From: a bacterium | GTDB lineage: Bacteria; JAUVQV01; DATDCY01 | Assembly (NCBI GenBank): GCA_036524115.1 | Contig: DATDCY010000326.1 | Coordinates: 1-14,499 of the forward strand | Direction: 5' to 3' | Length of the DNA stretch: 14,499 nt | In this document: positions 6,554 through 13,205 of the stretch, one piece after another | Numbering within the stretch: position 1 is the stretch's first letter | How the letters are laid out: the number at the start of each line of letters is the position of its first letter | Made by a program: the position numbers and the translations under genes | Notes under the pieces: model-generated | What the model was told of the DNA's origin: nothing | What the model saw: only the letters and a program-made list of their open reading frames with translations | The model's database searches: none

Positions 6554-8209
6554 ATGGCGGCGGTGGACCTCATCCCCCTTGGCGGCCTCGGCGAGATCGG
6601 CCTGAACTCGCTCGTCGTCTGCTCTGACGGCGAGGCGCTCCTCGTCGACTGCGGCCTGATGTTCCCGGAGGAGGAGCACCTCGGCGTCGACGTCGTCATC
6701 CCCGACTTCACGCACCTGGCGGAATGCGGCGACCTGCTGCACGGCGTGGTCCTGACGCACGGGCACGAGGACCACATCGGCGCCCTGCCCTACTTCCTCG
6801 ACCGCTTCGACGTGCCGATCCACGGCACGCCGCTGACCCTGGCCCTGGTGCGCGAGAAGCTGCGCGAGTTCGACCTGGCGGACAAGGCGCGCCTCGTGCC
6901 GCTCCAGGACGGCGAGACGATCGCGCTCGGGCCCTTCGCGGTGGAGACCATTCCGGTCGCTCACAGCATCCCCGCGGGCGTCGGCCTCGCGATCGACACG
7001 CCGGCCGGACTGATCGTGCATTCCGGCGACTTCAAGCTCGACCCGGCGCCGGTCGACGGACGCGCGACGGACCTGGCGCGCTTCACCGCGCTCGGCGACC
7101 GCGGCGTGCTGGCGCTGCTGGCCGACAGCACCAACGTCGAGCACGCGGGGAGCACCGCTTCCGAGAGCTCGCTCGCGCCGGCCCTGCGCGCGATCGTCGC
7201 GGAGGCGCCGGGACGGGTGATCGTCGCCACCTTCGCGTCGCACATCCACCGCATCCAGCAGTTGGTCGACATCGCCCGCGAGACGCGCCGGCGCATTCAC
7301 CTCGCGGGCCGGAGCATGGTCTCGGTGGTCGGCATGGCCTCCCAGCTCGGGGCGCTGCGCCTGCCCTCCTCGCTCCTCGTCGACGCCGGCGAGCTGCGGT
7401 CGCTCCCCCCCGAGCGCGTCCTCATCCTCACCACCGGCAGCCAGGGCGAGCCGCTCGCGGCGCTCTCGCGCATGGCCGTCAACGACCACAAGCAGATCTC
7501 GATCCTCCCCGGCGACCGCGTCGTGATCTCGGCGCGCGTCATCCCCGGCCACGAGAAGGCCATCGCGCGGACGGTCAACCACCTCTTCCAGCGCGGCGCA
7601 GACGTCTACTACGGCAGCGACGCGGGCATCCACGTCTCGGGGCACGGCAGCCGCGACGAGCTGCGGGCGCTCATCCGCGCGGTCCGCCCGCGCCACTTCG
7701 TGCCGGTCCACGGCGAGTACCGCCACCTGGCGCGCCACGCGCGCCTCGCGGCGGAGGCCGGCGTCGAGCCCGCTCGCGTCATCGTCGCGGAGAACGGCGA
7801 CCGCATCCGCTTCGCCGACGGCGAGGCCGAGCGCGCCGGGCGGATCGCCGCGGGGAGGGTGCTCGTCGACGGGAAGGCCCACGGCGACATCCACGACGCC
7901 GTCCTCAAGGACCGCCGGCGCCTGGCGCAGGACGGGATCATCCTCGTCATCCTCGGCGTCAACCGCCAGACCGGCGAGGTCGTCTCCGGGCCGGACATCG
8001 TCAGCCGCGGCGTCGCCTTCGCCGGCGAGGAGGAGGCGCTGCTCGCGGACGCGCGCGAGGTCGTCGCCGGCGTCCTCGCCGAGACGGGGGCGGAGGTGCT
8101 CACGGAATGGGGCGAGGTGCAGATCAAGGTGCGCAAGGCGCTGCGCAAGTTCGTCGACAAGCGGCTGGAGCGCCGGCCGCTCATCCTCCCGACGGTCATC
8201 GAGATCTAG
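6554..8209 (+). CDS. rnj: Ribonuclease J (metallo-beta-lactamase/beta-CASP)
   Basis: RNase J has 5'-exonuclease and endonuclease activity in mRNA decay and rRNA maturation. I chose the ATG at 6554, giving 551 aa and an N-terminus (AAVDLIPLGGLGEIGLNS) that aligns with the family. The in-frame ATG at 6542 lies within the -10 box and is unlikely. The metallo-beta-lactamase core shows LTHGHEDHIGALPYF (H69, H71, D73, H74), AHSIP (H137) and HSGDFKLD (D159). The beta-CASP part has DSTNVE, FASHIHRIQQ, TTGSQGEPLAALSRMA and HVSGHGSRDEL, and the nuclease core ends with PVHGEYRHL. A C-terminal domain completes it (ending LPTVIEI). All catalytic metal ligands are present. It diverges from rrf2-cydAB and precedes smr after a 203-nt palindromic gap. 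Because it is apparently leaderless, translation may respond differently from genes with binding sites. Confidence 0.94.
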   Translation: MAAVDLIPLGGLGEIGLNSLVVCSDGEALLVDCGLMFPEEEHLGVDVVIPDFTHLAECGDLLHGVVLTHGHEDHIGALPYFLDRFDVPIHGTPLTLALVREKLREFDLADKARLVPLQDGETIALGPFAVETIPVAHSIPAGVGLAIDTPAGLIVHSGDFKLDPAPVDGRATDLARFTALGDRGVLALLADSTNVEHAGSTASESSLAPALRAIVAEAPGRVIVATFASHIHRIQQLVDIARETRRRIHLAGRSMVSVVGMASQLGALRLPSSLLVDAGELRSLPPERVLILTTGSQGEPLAALSRMAVNDHKQISILPGDRVVISARVIPGHEKAIARTVNHLFQRGADVYYGSDAGIHVSGHGSRDELRALIRAVRPRHFVPVHGEYRHLARHARLAAEAGVEPARVIVAENGDRIRFADGEAERAGRIAAGRVLVDGKAHGDIHDAVLKDRRRLAQDGIILVILGVNRQTGEVVSGPDIVSRGVAFAGEEEALLADAREVVAGVLAETGAEVLTEWGEVQIKVRKALRKFVDKRLERRPLILPTVIEI

Positions 8210-8280
8210 TGGCGGCCCGGACGGATATATGCCGATGTGCGCTTCGGGGTCCTGTCGCTGCGCACCCCCGTCGAGCGCCC

Positions 8281-8364
8281 GGAAACGCCCGCTGCCTCGC
8301 GCCGTCGAATGGCGGGCGCTTCCATGGGGGCTCCGCCCCCTCTGGCGCGGCGCTGGCGCGCCGC
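8281..8364. repeat. Cluster of three hairpins in the rnj-smr gap
   Basis: The 203-nt gap (8210-8412) has no credible gene. It contains three successive inverted repeats: GGAAACGCCCGC (8281-8292) with GCGGGCGCTTCC (8312-8323), one mismatch; GGGGGC-tcc-GCCCCC (8326-8340); and GCGGCG-N6-CGCCGC (8347-8364). No T-run follows any of them, so none is a textbook intrinsic terminator. They may form a composite intergenic repeat, stabilise the RNase J mRNA 3' end, or aid Rho-independent arrest without a U-tract. Confidence 0.5.
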
Positions 8365-8412
8365 TGTCACCCCCCGGGGCCGACGTCATGAGTCCGGGAC
8401 AGGAGCCAGCCG

Positions 8413-8703
8413 ATGAACGCTGAGCAGCATGACGACGAGCCGGTCGAGATCCCCATCGACGGGGTGCTCGACCTGCACACCTTCCGGCCGCGCGACGTGA
8501 AGGAGGTCGTCCCGGAGTACCTCGCCGCCTGCCGGGCGCGCGGCATCCTCGCGGTCCGCATCATCCACGGCAAGGGCGACGGGACGCTGCGGCGGACGGT
8601 GCACGCGCTGCTGGCGCGCGAGCCCGCCGTCGTGGACTACGCGCTGGCCGACCCCGGCGCCGGCGGCTGGGGGGCGACCCTCGTGACCCTCGCCCCGCCA
8701 TGA
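8413..8703 (+). CDS. Stand-alone Smr-domain protein
   Basis: This 96-aa protein is essentially a single Smr (small MutS-related) domain. It has the two diagnostic motifs, LDLHTFRP (about 19-26) in the LDLH position and [11 protein letters not shown] (about 50-60), the HGxGxxxLR nucleic-acid-binding loop. Smr domains nick or bind DNA or RNA; recent work on the family links them to ribosome-collision rescue and mRNA cleavage, so a place next to RNase J is suggestive, but the gap makes co-transcription uncertain. The start is supported by AGGAG 7-8 nt upstream; an overlapping ATG at 8389 is out of frame and runs only 11 codons. A perfect hairpin begins at the stop codon. Domain identity is secure; the substrate is unknown. 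Confidence 0.88.
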   Translation: MNAEQHDDEPVEIPIDGVLDLHTFRPRDVKEVVPEYLAACRARGILAVRIIHGKGDGTLRRTVHALLAREPAVVDYALADPGAGGWGATLVTLAPP

Positions 8704-8723
8704 TCCGCGCGTGCGCGCGGATC
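8702..8723 (+). terminator. Strong hairpin at the smr stop codon
   Basis: GATCCGCGC (8702-8710) and GCGCGGATC (8715-8723) form a perfect 9-bp stem with a 4-nt loop, overlapping the TGA of smr. No T-run follows, so it may be a terminator of the U-tract-less type or an mRNA 3'-end protector. Confidence 0.45.
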
Positions 8724-8820
8724 CGGAAGAACCGCCTGTGCACCAAGTTCCGAAAGTGTGCCTTGACTCGATTCCGAGCGGCCGTGCGGTGTGATCAAGC
8801 AGGGGGCCTGCCTTCCTGAA

Positions 8821-8840
8821 ATCCGCGCTTCGGCGCGGAT
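8821..8840. terminator. UUCG-tetraloop hairpin between convergent smr and pilZ-like genes
   Basis: ATCCGCGC (8821-8828), TTCG (8829-8832) and GCGCGGAT (8833-8840) form an 8-bp stem closed by the extra-stable C(UUCG)G tetraloop on the + strand. It lies 4 nt after the PilZ-like stop on the - strand, where the loop reads CGAA. The stem is nearly identical to the hairpin at 8702-8723. No T-run follows on either strand. The remaining 8724-8820 holds no gene that I can support. Confidence 0.5.
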
Positions 8841-8844
8841 GTGC

Positions 8845-9261
8845 TCACTCGCGGACGGTGAAGCGCAGCCTCGTCGAGGCCGCCTCGGACGCGCGGTCCC
8901 CGAGCTGCCAGGCCTCGATGATGTGCAGGTGGCCGAGGAGCAGCGCGTAGCGCGCGTCCGACATCTGCTCGAACTGGAGGCCGGCCATCCGCAGGTCCTG
9001 CACCGCGCGCGCCCAGCGGACCCGCGCCACGACCTTGAGGTCCTCGGCGTTGCCGTCCTTGGCGATCAGGTGCAGGCTCGCGAGGACCAGCTGTCCCGGC
9101 GCGAGGTCCTGCCGTACGTACAGGCCCAGTCCGCCGCGGCCGATGCTCGCCAGGTAGCCGATCTCCGGCGAGCCGCCCTGGACCACGACCTCGACCGGCC
9201 CCATGGCGCTCAGGCGCAGGTGCCTGCGCTTCTCGATGCCGCTCCCGTCCGTCATCATCAT
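8845..9261 (-). CDS. Small PilZ-like domain protein
   Basis: The 138-aa protein has the outline of a single PilZ domain, a cyclic-di-GMP receptor fold. Near the N-terminus EKRRHLRL supplies the RxxxR motif (R12, R16). The second motif, normally D/N-x-S-x-x-G, reads SIGRGG (39-44), so the acidic/Asn and Ser positions are replaced by Ser and Gly. ARVRWAR and MAGLQFEQMS are the usual later strands. Ligand affinity may therefore be reduced or absent. The start is one of three consecutive ATGs at 9261-9253; the promoter points to the first. It has its own extended -10 promoter and lies 72 nt after the HD-GYP gene on the same strand, which supports a c-di-GMP role. The C-terminal tail (about 110-138) is not recognised. 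Confidence 0.8.
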   Translation of the reverse strand: MMMTDGSGIEKRRHLRLSAMGPVEVVVQGGSPEIGYLASIGRGGLGLYVRQDLAPGQLVLASLHLIAKDGNAEDLKVVARVRWARAVQDLRMAGLQFEQMSDARYALLLGHLHIIEAWQLGDRASEAASTRLRFTVRE

Positions 9262-9269
9262 GTCACCGG

Positions 9270-9278
9270 ATCATAGCA
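9270..9278 (-). promoter_or_regulatory. Extended -10 promoter for the PilZ-like gene (leaderless candidate)
   Basis: On the minus strand TGC (9278-9276) precedes TATGAT (9275-9270). Initiation about 7 nt later would fall at 9263-9261, on the first ATG. No Shine-Dalgarno sequence is present. The box and flanks match the RNase J promoter over 14 identical bases. Confidence 0.58.
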
Positions 9279-9333
9279 CGGGGCCCGCCCACGCAGGCGC
9301 ACGCGCGCGGGCGCGGCGGCCGCGCACGGCGCC

Positions 9334-10635
9334 TCAGGCCGCGGTCGGCTGGGGCCGCGCGTTGGCGGCCAGCTCGAGGAAGGCCCGGTAGCGGTCCGCG
9401 GCGGCCTCCTGCGCGCGGTGCCGCACCTCTGCCGCCTGCTCGCGGTTCGCGACCATCGTGCCGACGATGTCGGCGTCCATCTCCCCGCCGTCGGCCATGC
9501 CGCGCAGGATGCCGACCGCCTCGCGCGGGCTCATCCCCCGCCGGTACGGGCGCTCCTCGGTGAGCGCGGTGAACACGTCCGCGACCGCGACGATCCGGCT
9601 CTCGCGCGGGATCATCCTGCCGGGGACGTGGAACGGGTACCCCGAGCCGTCGAGCCGCTCGTGGTGGTAGCTGGCCCACGTGTTGATCTCCTCCATGCCG
9701 CGCACGCGCCCGAGGATCTTCCAGCCGTGCAGGGGGTGCTCCCGCAGCGCGACGCGCTCGGCCGGGTTCAGGGGCCGCTCCTTCTCCAGCGTCTCGCTGG
9801 GGACGGCCAGCTTCCCGAGATCGTGGAGTCCGGCAGCGATGGCCACCTTGCGGGCCGGCGCCCCGCCGAGGCCCGCGAGCGGCGCGAGGAACGCGGCGAC
9901 CGCGGCCACCCCGCTGGTGTGTGTCGCCGTGAACCGGCTGCGAAAGTCGACAAGCTGCCAGAAGAGCTTGGCCAGGCTGCGGAAATCCGCCTCCGACAGC
10001 GGGACCGTGCCCAGCAGGGGCTCCTCCCTGAGATCCTGGTCGCTCCACGCGCCGACCTGGCGCGCGAAGCCCGCACGGCCCGCCGTCTCCAGCAGCGCCT
10101 CCACGAATTCCGGCACGAAGCGCGCGCCGGAACCCTCGGTCACCCCCCGCAGGTCATCGCGGCCCAGCCCCGCGTCGCGCGACCAGTCGATCGGCAGCAC
10201 GCTGACGCGGTCGGCGAGGTGCAGCAGGTGGCTGCCCAGCGGGACGGGGCGGCCCCGGAAGGACTCGCCGCCCCGGTTGTCCCACGGCAGGTGGTGGTAG
10301 CGGACGATCTCCGCGGCGCCCTCGAAGCGCGGGAACGCCCTCAGCAGGCGGTAGCTGGCTTCCGCGTGCTCGTGGGGGTTCTGGACCTCGAAGCGCATGA
10401 TCTCGAGCCTCTCGCGCAGCGAGAAGGCGCCGGCGTCGTGGAGGGCGGCCGCCAGCAGCAGATCGGTCTGCTCGGCCGGGGGGAGGTTGAGGGTCCGGGC
10501 GAGCGCGCGGGCGATGCGCGTCACACGCAGGTGGTGGTTCGCCACCGCGGGGCACATCAGATCGAACGCGGCCGAAACGGAGAAGACGACATCGCCGAGG
10601 CGGATCTCCAGCCCGTCGCCGCGATCCGTTTCCAT
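9334..10635 (-). CDS. Two-domain HD protein with C-terminal HD-GYP (probable c-di-GMP phosphodiesterase)
   Basis: This 433-aa soluble protein has two HD modules in tandem. The C-terminal one (about 235-395) is a canonical HD-GYP domain: THTSGVA (H239), GLHDLGKLAVP (H271, D272, K275), REHPLHGWKIL (H300), SYHHERLDGSGYP (H324, H325, GYP 332-334), and VADVFTALTEERPYR (D353). Such domains hydrolyse cyclic-di-GMP to GMP. The N-terminal module (about 30-150) has NHHLRV (H34/H35), LHDAG (H66, D67), NPHEHAEASYRLL, YHHLPWDNRGG (H114, H115) and LADRV (D142). It keeps the metal-binding pattern but has no GYP. I placed the start at the ATG at 10635 with AGGAAGGG upstream; a TTG at 10677 would add 14 residues. 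It has no sensor, REC or membrane segment. The PilZ-like gene follows on the same strand, a plausible signalling pair. A long palindrome lies upstream at its promoter region. Confidence 0.88.
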   Translation of the reverse strand: METDRGDGLEIRLGDVVFSVSAAFDLMCPAVANHHLRVTRIARALARTLNLPPAEQTDLLLAAALHDAGAFSLRERLEIMRFEVQNPHEHAEASYRLLRAFPRFEGAAEIVRYHHLPWDNRGGESFRGRPVPLGSHLLHLADRVSVLPIDWSRDAGLGRDDLRGVTEGSGARFVPEFVEALLETAGRAGFARQVGAWSDQDLREEPLLGTVPLSEADFRSLAKLFWQLVDFRSRFTATHTSGVAAVAAFLAPLAGLGGAPARKVAIAAGLHDLGKLAVPSETLEKERPLNPAERVALREHPLHGWKILGRVRGMEEINTWASYHHERLDGSGYPFHVPGRMIPRESRIVAVADVFTALTEERPYRRGMSPREAVGILRGMADGGEMDADIVGTMVANREQAAEVRHRAQEAAADRYRAFLELAANARPQPTAA

Positions 10636-10690
10636 GTGCTTGCACCCTTCCTGTCTCGCCGGGGCGGGACGCTCCAAGGTGGGCCTGCAC

Positions 10691-10729
10691 GCGTATCGCT
10701 CTCTTAGGCAATATATGCCTGCGATACGC
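10691..10729. promoter_or_regulatory. Long palindrome between divergent HD-GYP and nikMN genes
   Basis: GCGTATCGC (10691-10699) and GCGATACGC (10721-10729) are perfect inverse arms, and AGGCA-atata-TGCCT (10706-10720) continues the pairing inside, leaving one 6-nt bulge. On the minus strand TATATT (10715-10710) in the centre could be the -10 of the HD-GYP gene, which would make the dyad an operator for it. It could instead act as an RNA hairpin in a leader. No T-run follows on either side, so a terminator is less likely. Confidence 0.5.
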
Positions 10730-10781
10730 CGTGGGGCCGGAAATCTCGCCGCCGGATCCGCCCTTCAAGTCCGGCGCCCGG

Positions 10782-10809
10782 GTGCCACGACGTCCGATAG
10801 TTGTAACAC
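10782..10809 (+). promoter_or_regulatory. Candidate NikR operator
   Basis: GTGCCAC (10782-10788), a 14-nt spacer, and GTAACAC (10803-10809) match the NikR dyad GTGTTAC-N13/14-GTAACAC known from deltaproteobacteria and others, with two mismatches in the left half-site and none in the right. The matching extends one base or two on each side (GG...CC). The right half overlaps the -35 of the nikMN promoter, where a bound repressor would block RNA polymerase when nickel is plentiful. The consensus is quoted from memory. Confidence 0.55.
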
Positions 10810-10831
10810 CCAGCGGCGAATCGGGTACAAT
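10801..10831 (+). promoter_or_regulatory. nikMN promoter
   Basis: TTGTAA (10801-10806) and TACAAT (10826-10831) resemble sigma70 -35 and -10 boxes with a 19-bp spacer, slightly long. The start site would be near 10838, leaving a leader of about 47 nt with GGAGGAA (10870-10876) 8 nt before the GTG start. Confidence 0.5.
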
Positions 10832-10884
10832 CATGTGCAACATCGGCAGCCGCGTCGGAGCGGCCGCCTGGAGGAACGTGGATC

Positions 10885-11931
10885 GTGCACATGGCTGACG
10901 CCCTGCTCTCCCCCGCGGTCGGGGTGAGCTTCTGGACGGTGTCGGGCGCGTGCCTCGGCCTCTGCGCGAGGAAGGTCAGGAAGACGCTCGACGACCACAA
11001 GGTCCCGCTGATGGGCGTCCTCGGGGCGTTCGTCTTCGCGGCGCAGATGATCAACTTCGCAATCCCCGGCACCGGCTCCTCCGGCCATCTCGGCGGCGGG
11101 CTGCTCCTGGCGATGCTGCTCGGCCCGTACGCGGCCTTTCTGACGATCTCGTCGGTCCTCGTGGTCCAGGCCTTCTTCTTTGCCGACGGGGGACTCCTCG
11201 CTCTGGGCACGAACGTCTTCAACCTCGGTGTCTTCCCCTGCTTCGTCGGGTTGCCGCTCTTTCGCGCCCTTGCCGGAAAGGACCCCTCCCCGGCGCGCAC
11301 GACCGGCGCAGCGGTCACGGCAGCCGCGGTCGGCCTGGAGCTGGGGGCCATGGGCGTCGTCGCCCAGACCTTCCTCTCCAGGCGCAGCGAACTGGCGCCC
11401 TGGCCGTTCGCGGCGCTCATGGGCGGCATCCACCTTCCCGTCGGGATCATCGAGGGGATCGTCACCGCGGTCGTCGCCGGCTATGTCTTCAAGGTCAGGC
11501 CGGCCCTGCGGGCGCAGGCGCTCGGCACCGATCCGGCCGCCGGCGAGGCGCGCTCGCTGCGCCCCCTGGTCGCCGGGCTGGCCGCGGCGGCGCTTCTCGT
11601 CGGCGGCGCCGTCGTCTGGCTCGCCTCCTCCCGGCCGGACGGCCTGGAGTGGAGCATAGCGCGGGTGACGGGGAAGGCGGAGCTCGAGGGCGCGAAGCAC
11701 GGGTTTTCCGGCTCGGTTGCGCGCTTGCAGGAGAAGACCGCGATCCTCCCGGACTACGCGCTTCCCGGCAAGGGTGGCGCCACGCCGGCGGGAGCCACCG
11801 GCGCCGCCCGGCCTGCGATGGGCACCGGCACCTCGCTGGCCGGCGTGGTCGGCGCGGCGCTGACCCTCGGGCTCGCGTTCCTGCTCGGCGCCGTCGTCTC
11901 GCGACGGCGCGGCGGCGTCACGGGGGGCTGA
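10885..11931 (+). CDS. nikMN: Fused NikM-NikN (CbiM-CbiN) subunit of an ECF-type nickel/cobalt transporter
   Basis: The 348-aa membrane protein is the substrate-specific component of a group I ECF transporter for Ni2+ or Co2+. The GTG at 10885 is the correct start, because it gives Met-His-Met-Ala: in this family the free amino group of Met1, His2 and a downstream His bind the metal. Here His68 in SSGHLGGG is that ligand. The M domain (about 1-205) has several membrane segments and the conserved LALGTNVFNLG (105-115). The N-like part (about 226-348) has one membrane helix, the signature PDGLE (251-255), a periplasmic stretch, and a final helix (about 317-339). Nickel is favoured over cobalt because a NikR-like operator overlaps the promoter; sequence alone does not decide. 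No NikQ/CbiQ or NikO/CbiO gene follows, since the next gene is convergent. The subunit must work alone or with partners encoded elsewhere. Confidence 0.9.
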   Translation: MHMADALLSPAVGVSFWTVSGACLGLCARKVRKTLDDHKVPLMGVLGAFVFAAQMINFAIPGTGSSGHLGGGLLLAMLLGPYAAFLTISSVLVVQAFFFADGGLLALGTNVFNLGVFPCFVGLPLFRALAGKDPSPARTTGAAVTAAAVGLELGAMGVVAQTFLSRRSELAPWPFAALMGGIHLPVGIIEGIVTAVVAGYVFKVRPALRAQALGTDPAAGEARSLRPLVAGLAAAALLVGGAVVWLASSRPDGLEWSIARVTGKAELEGAKHGFSGSVARLQEKTAILPDYALPGKGGATPAGATGAARPAMGTGTSLAGVVGAALTLGLAFLLGAVVSRRRGGVTGG

Positions 11932-11979
11932 GGCCTGCCGCCCTCGGCTCGACGGCCCGGCGGACTGCGCAGCCATCTC

Positions 11980-13104
11980 TCAGAACAGCCCTCCCAACCC
12001 GCCCGCGTACCCGGTCAACTCCGCATAGCCCTCGACCGCAACGGCCCGCCCGGCCGCGGTGCCGCGCCCGCCGACCGCCCCCTCCCAGTACGTGACGCCG
12101 GTGGACTTCTCCGTCTGCAGTTCCTGGTCGGCGACCAGCGGCGATATCTCGATGTCGATGCCGGCGGCGGGGACGCGCAGCCTCCAGCGCGCCGGATAGC
12201 TCGCGCCGCTGTGCGGGCTGCGCCACTGCGCGAGCGCCTCGACGGTCGCATCGTCGTGCGCCAGGTGCCGCGGCGTCCCGCCCGCGTCGACGAGCGTGCC
12301 GGAGGAGGCGGGCGCGGCGCCGCCGTCGCGGCGCCGCAGCCGGTAGACCATCAGCGCCCGCCCGTCGGAGAACCGCAGCCCGAACCAGTCCCACCCCGCG
12401 AGGTCGTCTGCGAGCTGGCCGGAGCCGAACTCGTGGTCGAACCAGCTCGCGCCCCGGACGCCGACTTCGCTGCCGCCGTCCGGGCGGACCGTGCCGGCGG
12501 TCTCCAGGTCGGTGACCGACGCGTACCACGAGGCCTGGCCGGGCGCGGGCCCCTTGCGGCTGAGGCCGCCCTCGCCGTGGAGCACGGGCGCGCCGCGGGG
12601 CCGCAACGTCAGGCGGATCTCGCATCCGCCGTCGCGGGCCGCGAGGACGAACGCGTCGTCGTGCGCCCCGGCAGACCAGTCGAGGACCCACGCGCGCAAC
12701 CCGCCGGCGTCCGCGCCCGCGAGCCCCGGACCGGCGCGGGACACGCGCTCGGCGTACCGGAAGGAGCCGGCGGCGACATCCGTGAGCGTGAAGTGCGCGA
12801 GGTACAGGTCGCGGATGGACCAGGGATTGCCCGGGTCGGGCGCGCCGGGGACGACGCCCTGGCGGAAGAACGTGAGCTGGTAGCCGAAACGCCGGCCATC
12901 GGCGGCCGCGACGATCCCGGTGAAGTACCACCACTCCGTGCGGTAGTCGGGGTGCGCGCCATGGTCCCGCGGGAACGACCACGTCCGCGTCCCCTCCGCC
13001 ACTGTCCACCCATCTCCCGCGTACCCGTGCGCGCTTGAAACGAAGAGCAGCAGAATTGTTCCCAGAATCGCCTTCAGACGTTGCCTGAACAGAATCAGGA
13101 TCAT
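11980..13104 (-). CDS. Secreted AttH/CrtC-type lipocalin-fold protein
   Basis: This 374-aa protein belongs to the family containing Agrobacterium AttH and the lipocalin-like part of hydroxyneurosporene synthase (CrtC). The N-terminus, MILILFRQRLKAILGTILLL then VSSAHGYAG, is a signal peptide with likely cleavage near residues 27-29. There is no lipobox Cys, so it is probably periplasmic. Family motifs are YRTEWWYFTG (54-63), GYQLTFFRQG, LYLAHFTLTD (100-109), GASWFDHEFGSGQL (218-231), WDWFGLRFSDGRALMVYRLR (238-257) and TGVTYWEGAV (335-344). The start is uncertain because no Shine-Dalgarno sequence precedes the ATG. It lies 101 nt after an ABC permease gene on the same strand, as in attEFGH-like loci, where it may carry or receive the transported lipid or substrate. 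Databases often call such proteins carotenoid 1,2-hydratase; no carotenoid gene is nearby, so I would not use that name. Confidence 0.82.
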   Translation of the reverse strand: MILILFRQRLKAILGTILLLFVSSAHGYAGDGWTVAEGTRTWSFPRDHGAHPDYRTEWWYFTGIVAAADGRRFGYQLTFFRQGVVPGAPDPGNPWSIRDLYLAHFTLTDVAAGSFRYAERVSRAGPGLAGADAGGLRAWVLDWSAGAHDDAFVLAARDGGCEIRLTLRPRGAPVLHGEGGLSRKGPAPGQASWYASVTDLETAGTVRPDGGSEVGVRGASWFDHEFGSGQLADDLAGWDWFGLRFSDGRALMVYRLRRRDGGAAPASSGTLVDAGGTPRHLAHDDATVEALAQWRSPHSGASYPARWRLRVPAAGIDIEISPLVADQELQTEKSTGVTYWEGAVGGRGTAAGRAVAVEGYAELTGYAGGLGGLF

Positions 13105-13134
13105 CTGGGCGAAGGGGTGGCGCGGAGCGGGGGC

Positions 13135-13170
13135 CCCCCACGGGGCGGACCGAAGGGAGCACCGTGGGGG
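13135..13170 (-). promoter_or_regulatory. Intercistronic hairpin between permease and AttH-like genes
   Basis: CCCCCACGG (13135-13143) and CCGTGGGGG (13162-13170) form a perfect 9-bp stem around an 18-nt loop. A self-complementary GGGGGCCCCC lies at its edge (13129-13138) and competes for pairing. In the shared minus-strand transcript it would separate the two cistrons and could partly terminate or stabilise the message. There is no T-run. Confidence 0.45.
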
Positions 13171-13205
13171 TGCTGCGCGACAGGACCCCGCAGCCCGCAT
13201 CATCC

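Noticed and set aside
6443-8389. Long - strand open frame opposite RNase J.
   Set aside because: It is a shadow of the RNase J gene with Asp/Arg/Val-rich, motif-free translation.
8724-8820. A small RNA or promoter suggested by TTGACT at 8763-8768.
   Set aside because: The nearest -10-like TGTGAT is 21 bp away, and no gene or clear RNA structure lies downstream.
10732-10884. Cobalamin riboswitch before the CbiM-like gene.
   Set aside because: The leader from the predicted transcript start is only about 47 nt, and I see no B12-box sequence; a NikR-like dyad explains control better.
11980-13104. Annotation as carotenoid 1,2-hydratase.
   Set aside because: The similarity is to the lipocalin-like fold shared with AttH; the protein has a signal peptide and lies beside an ABC permease, with no carotenoid genes in the window.
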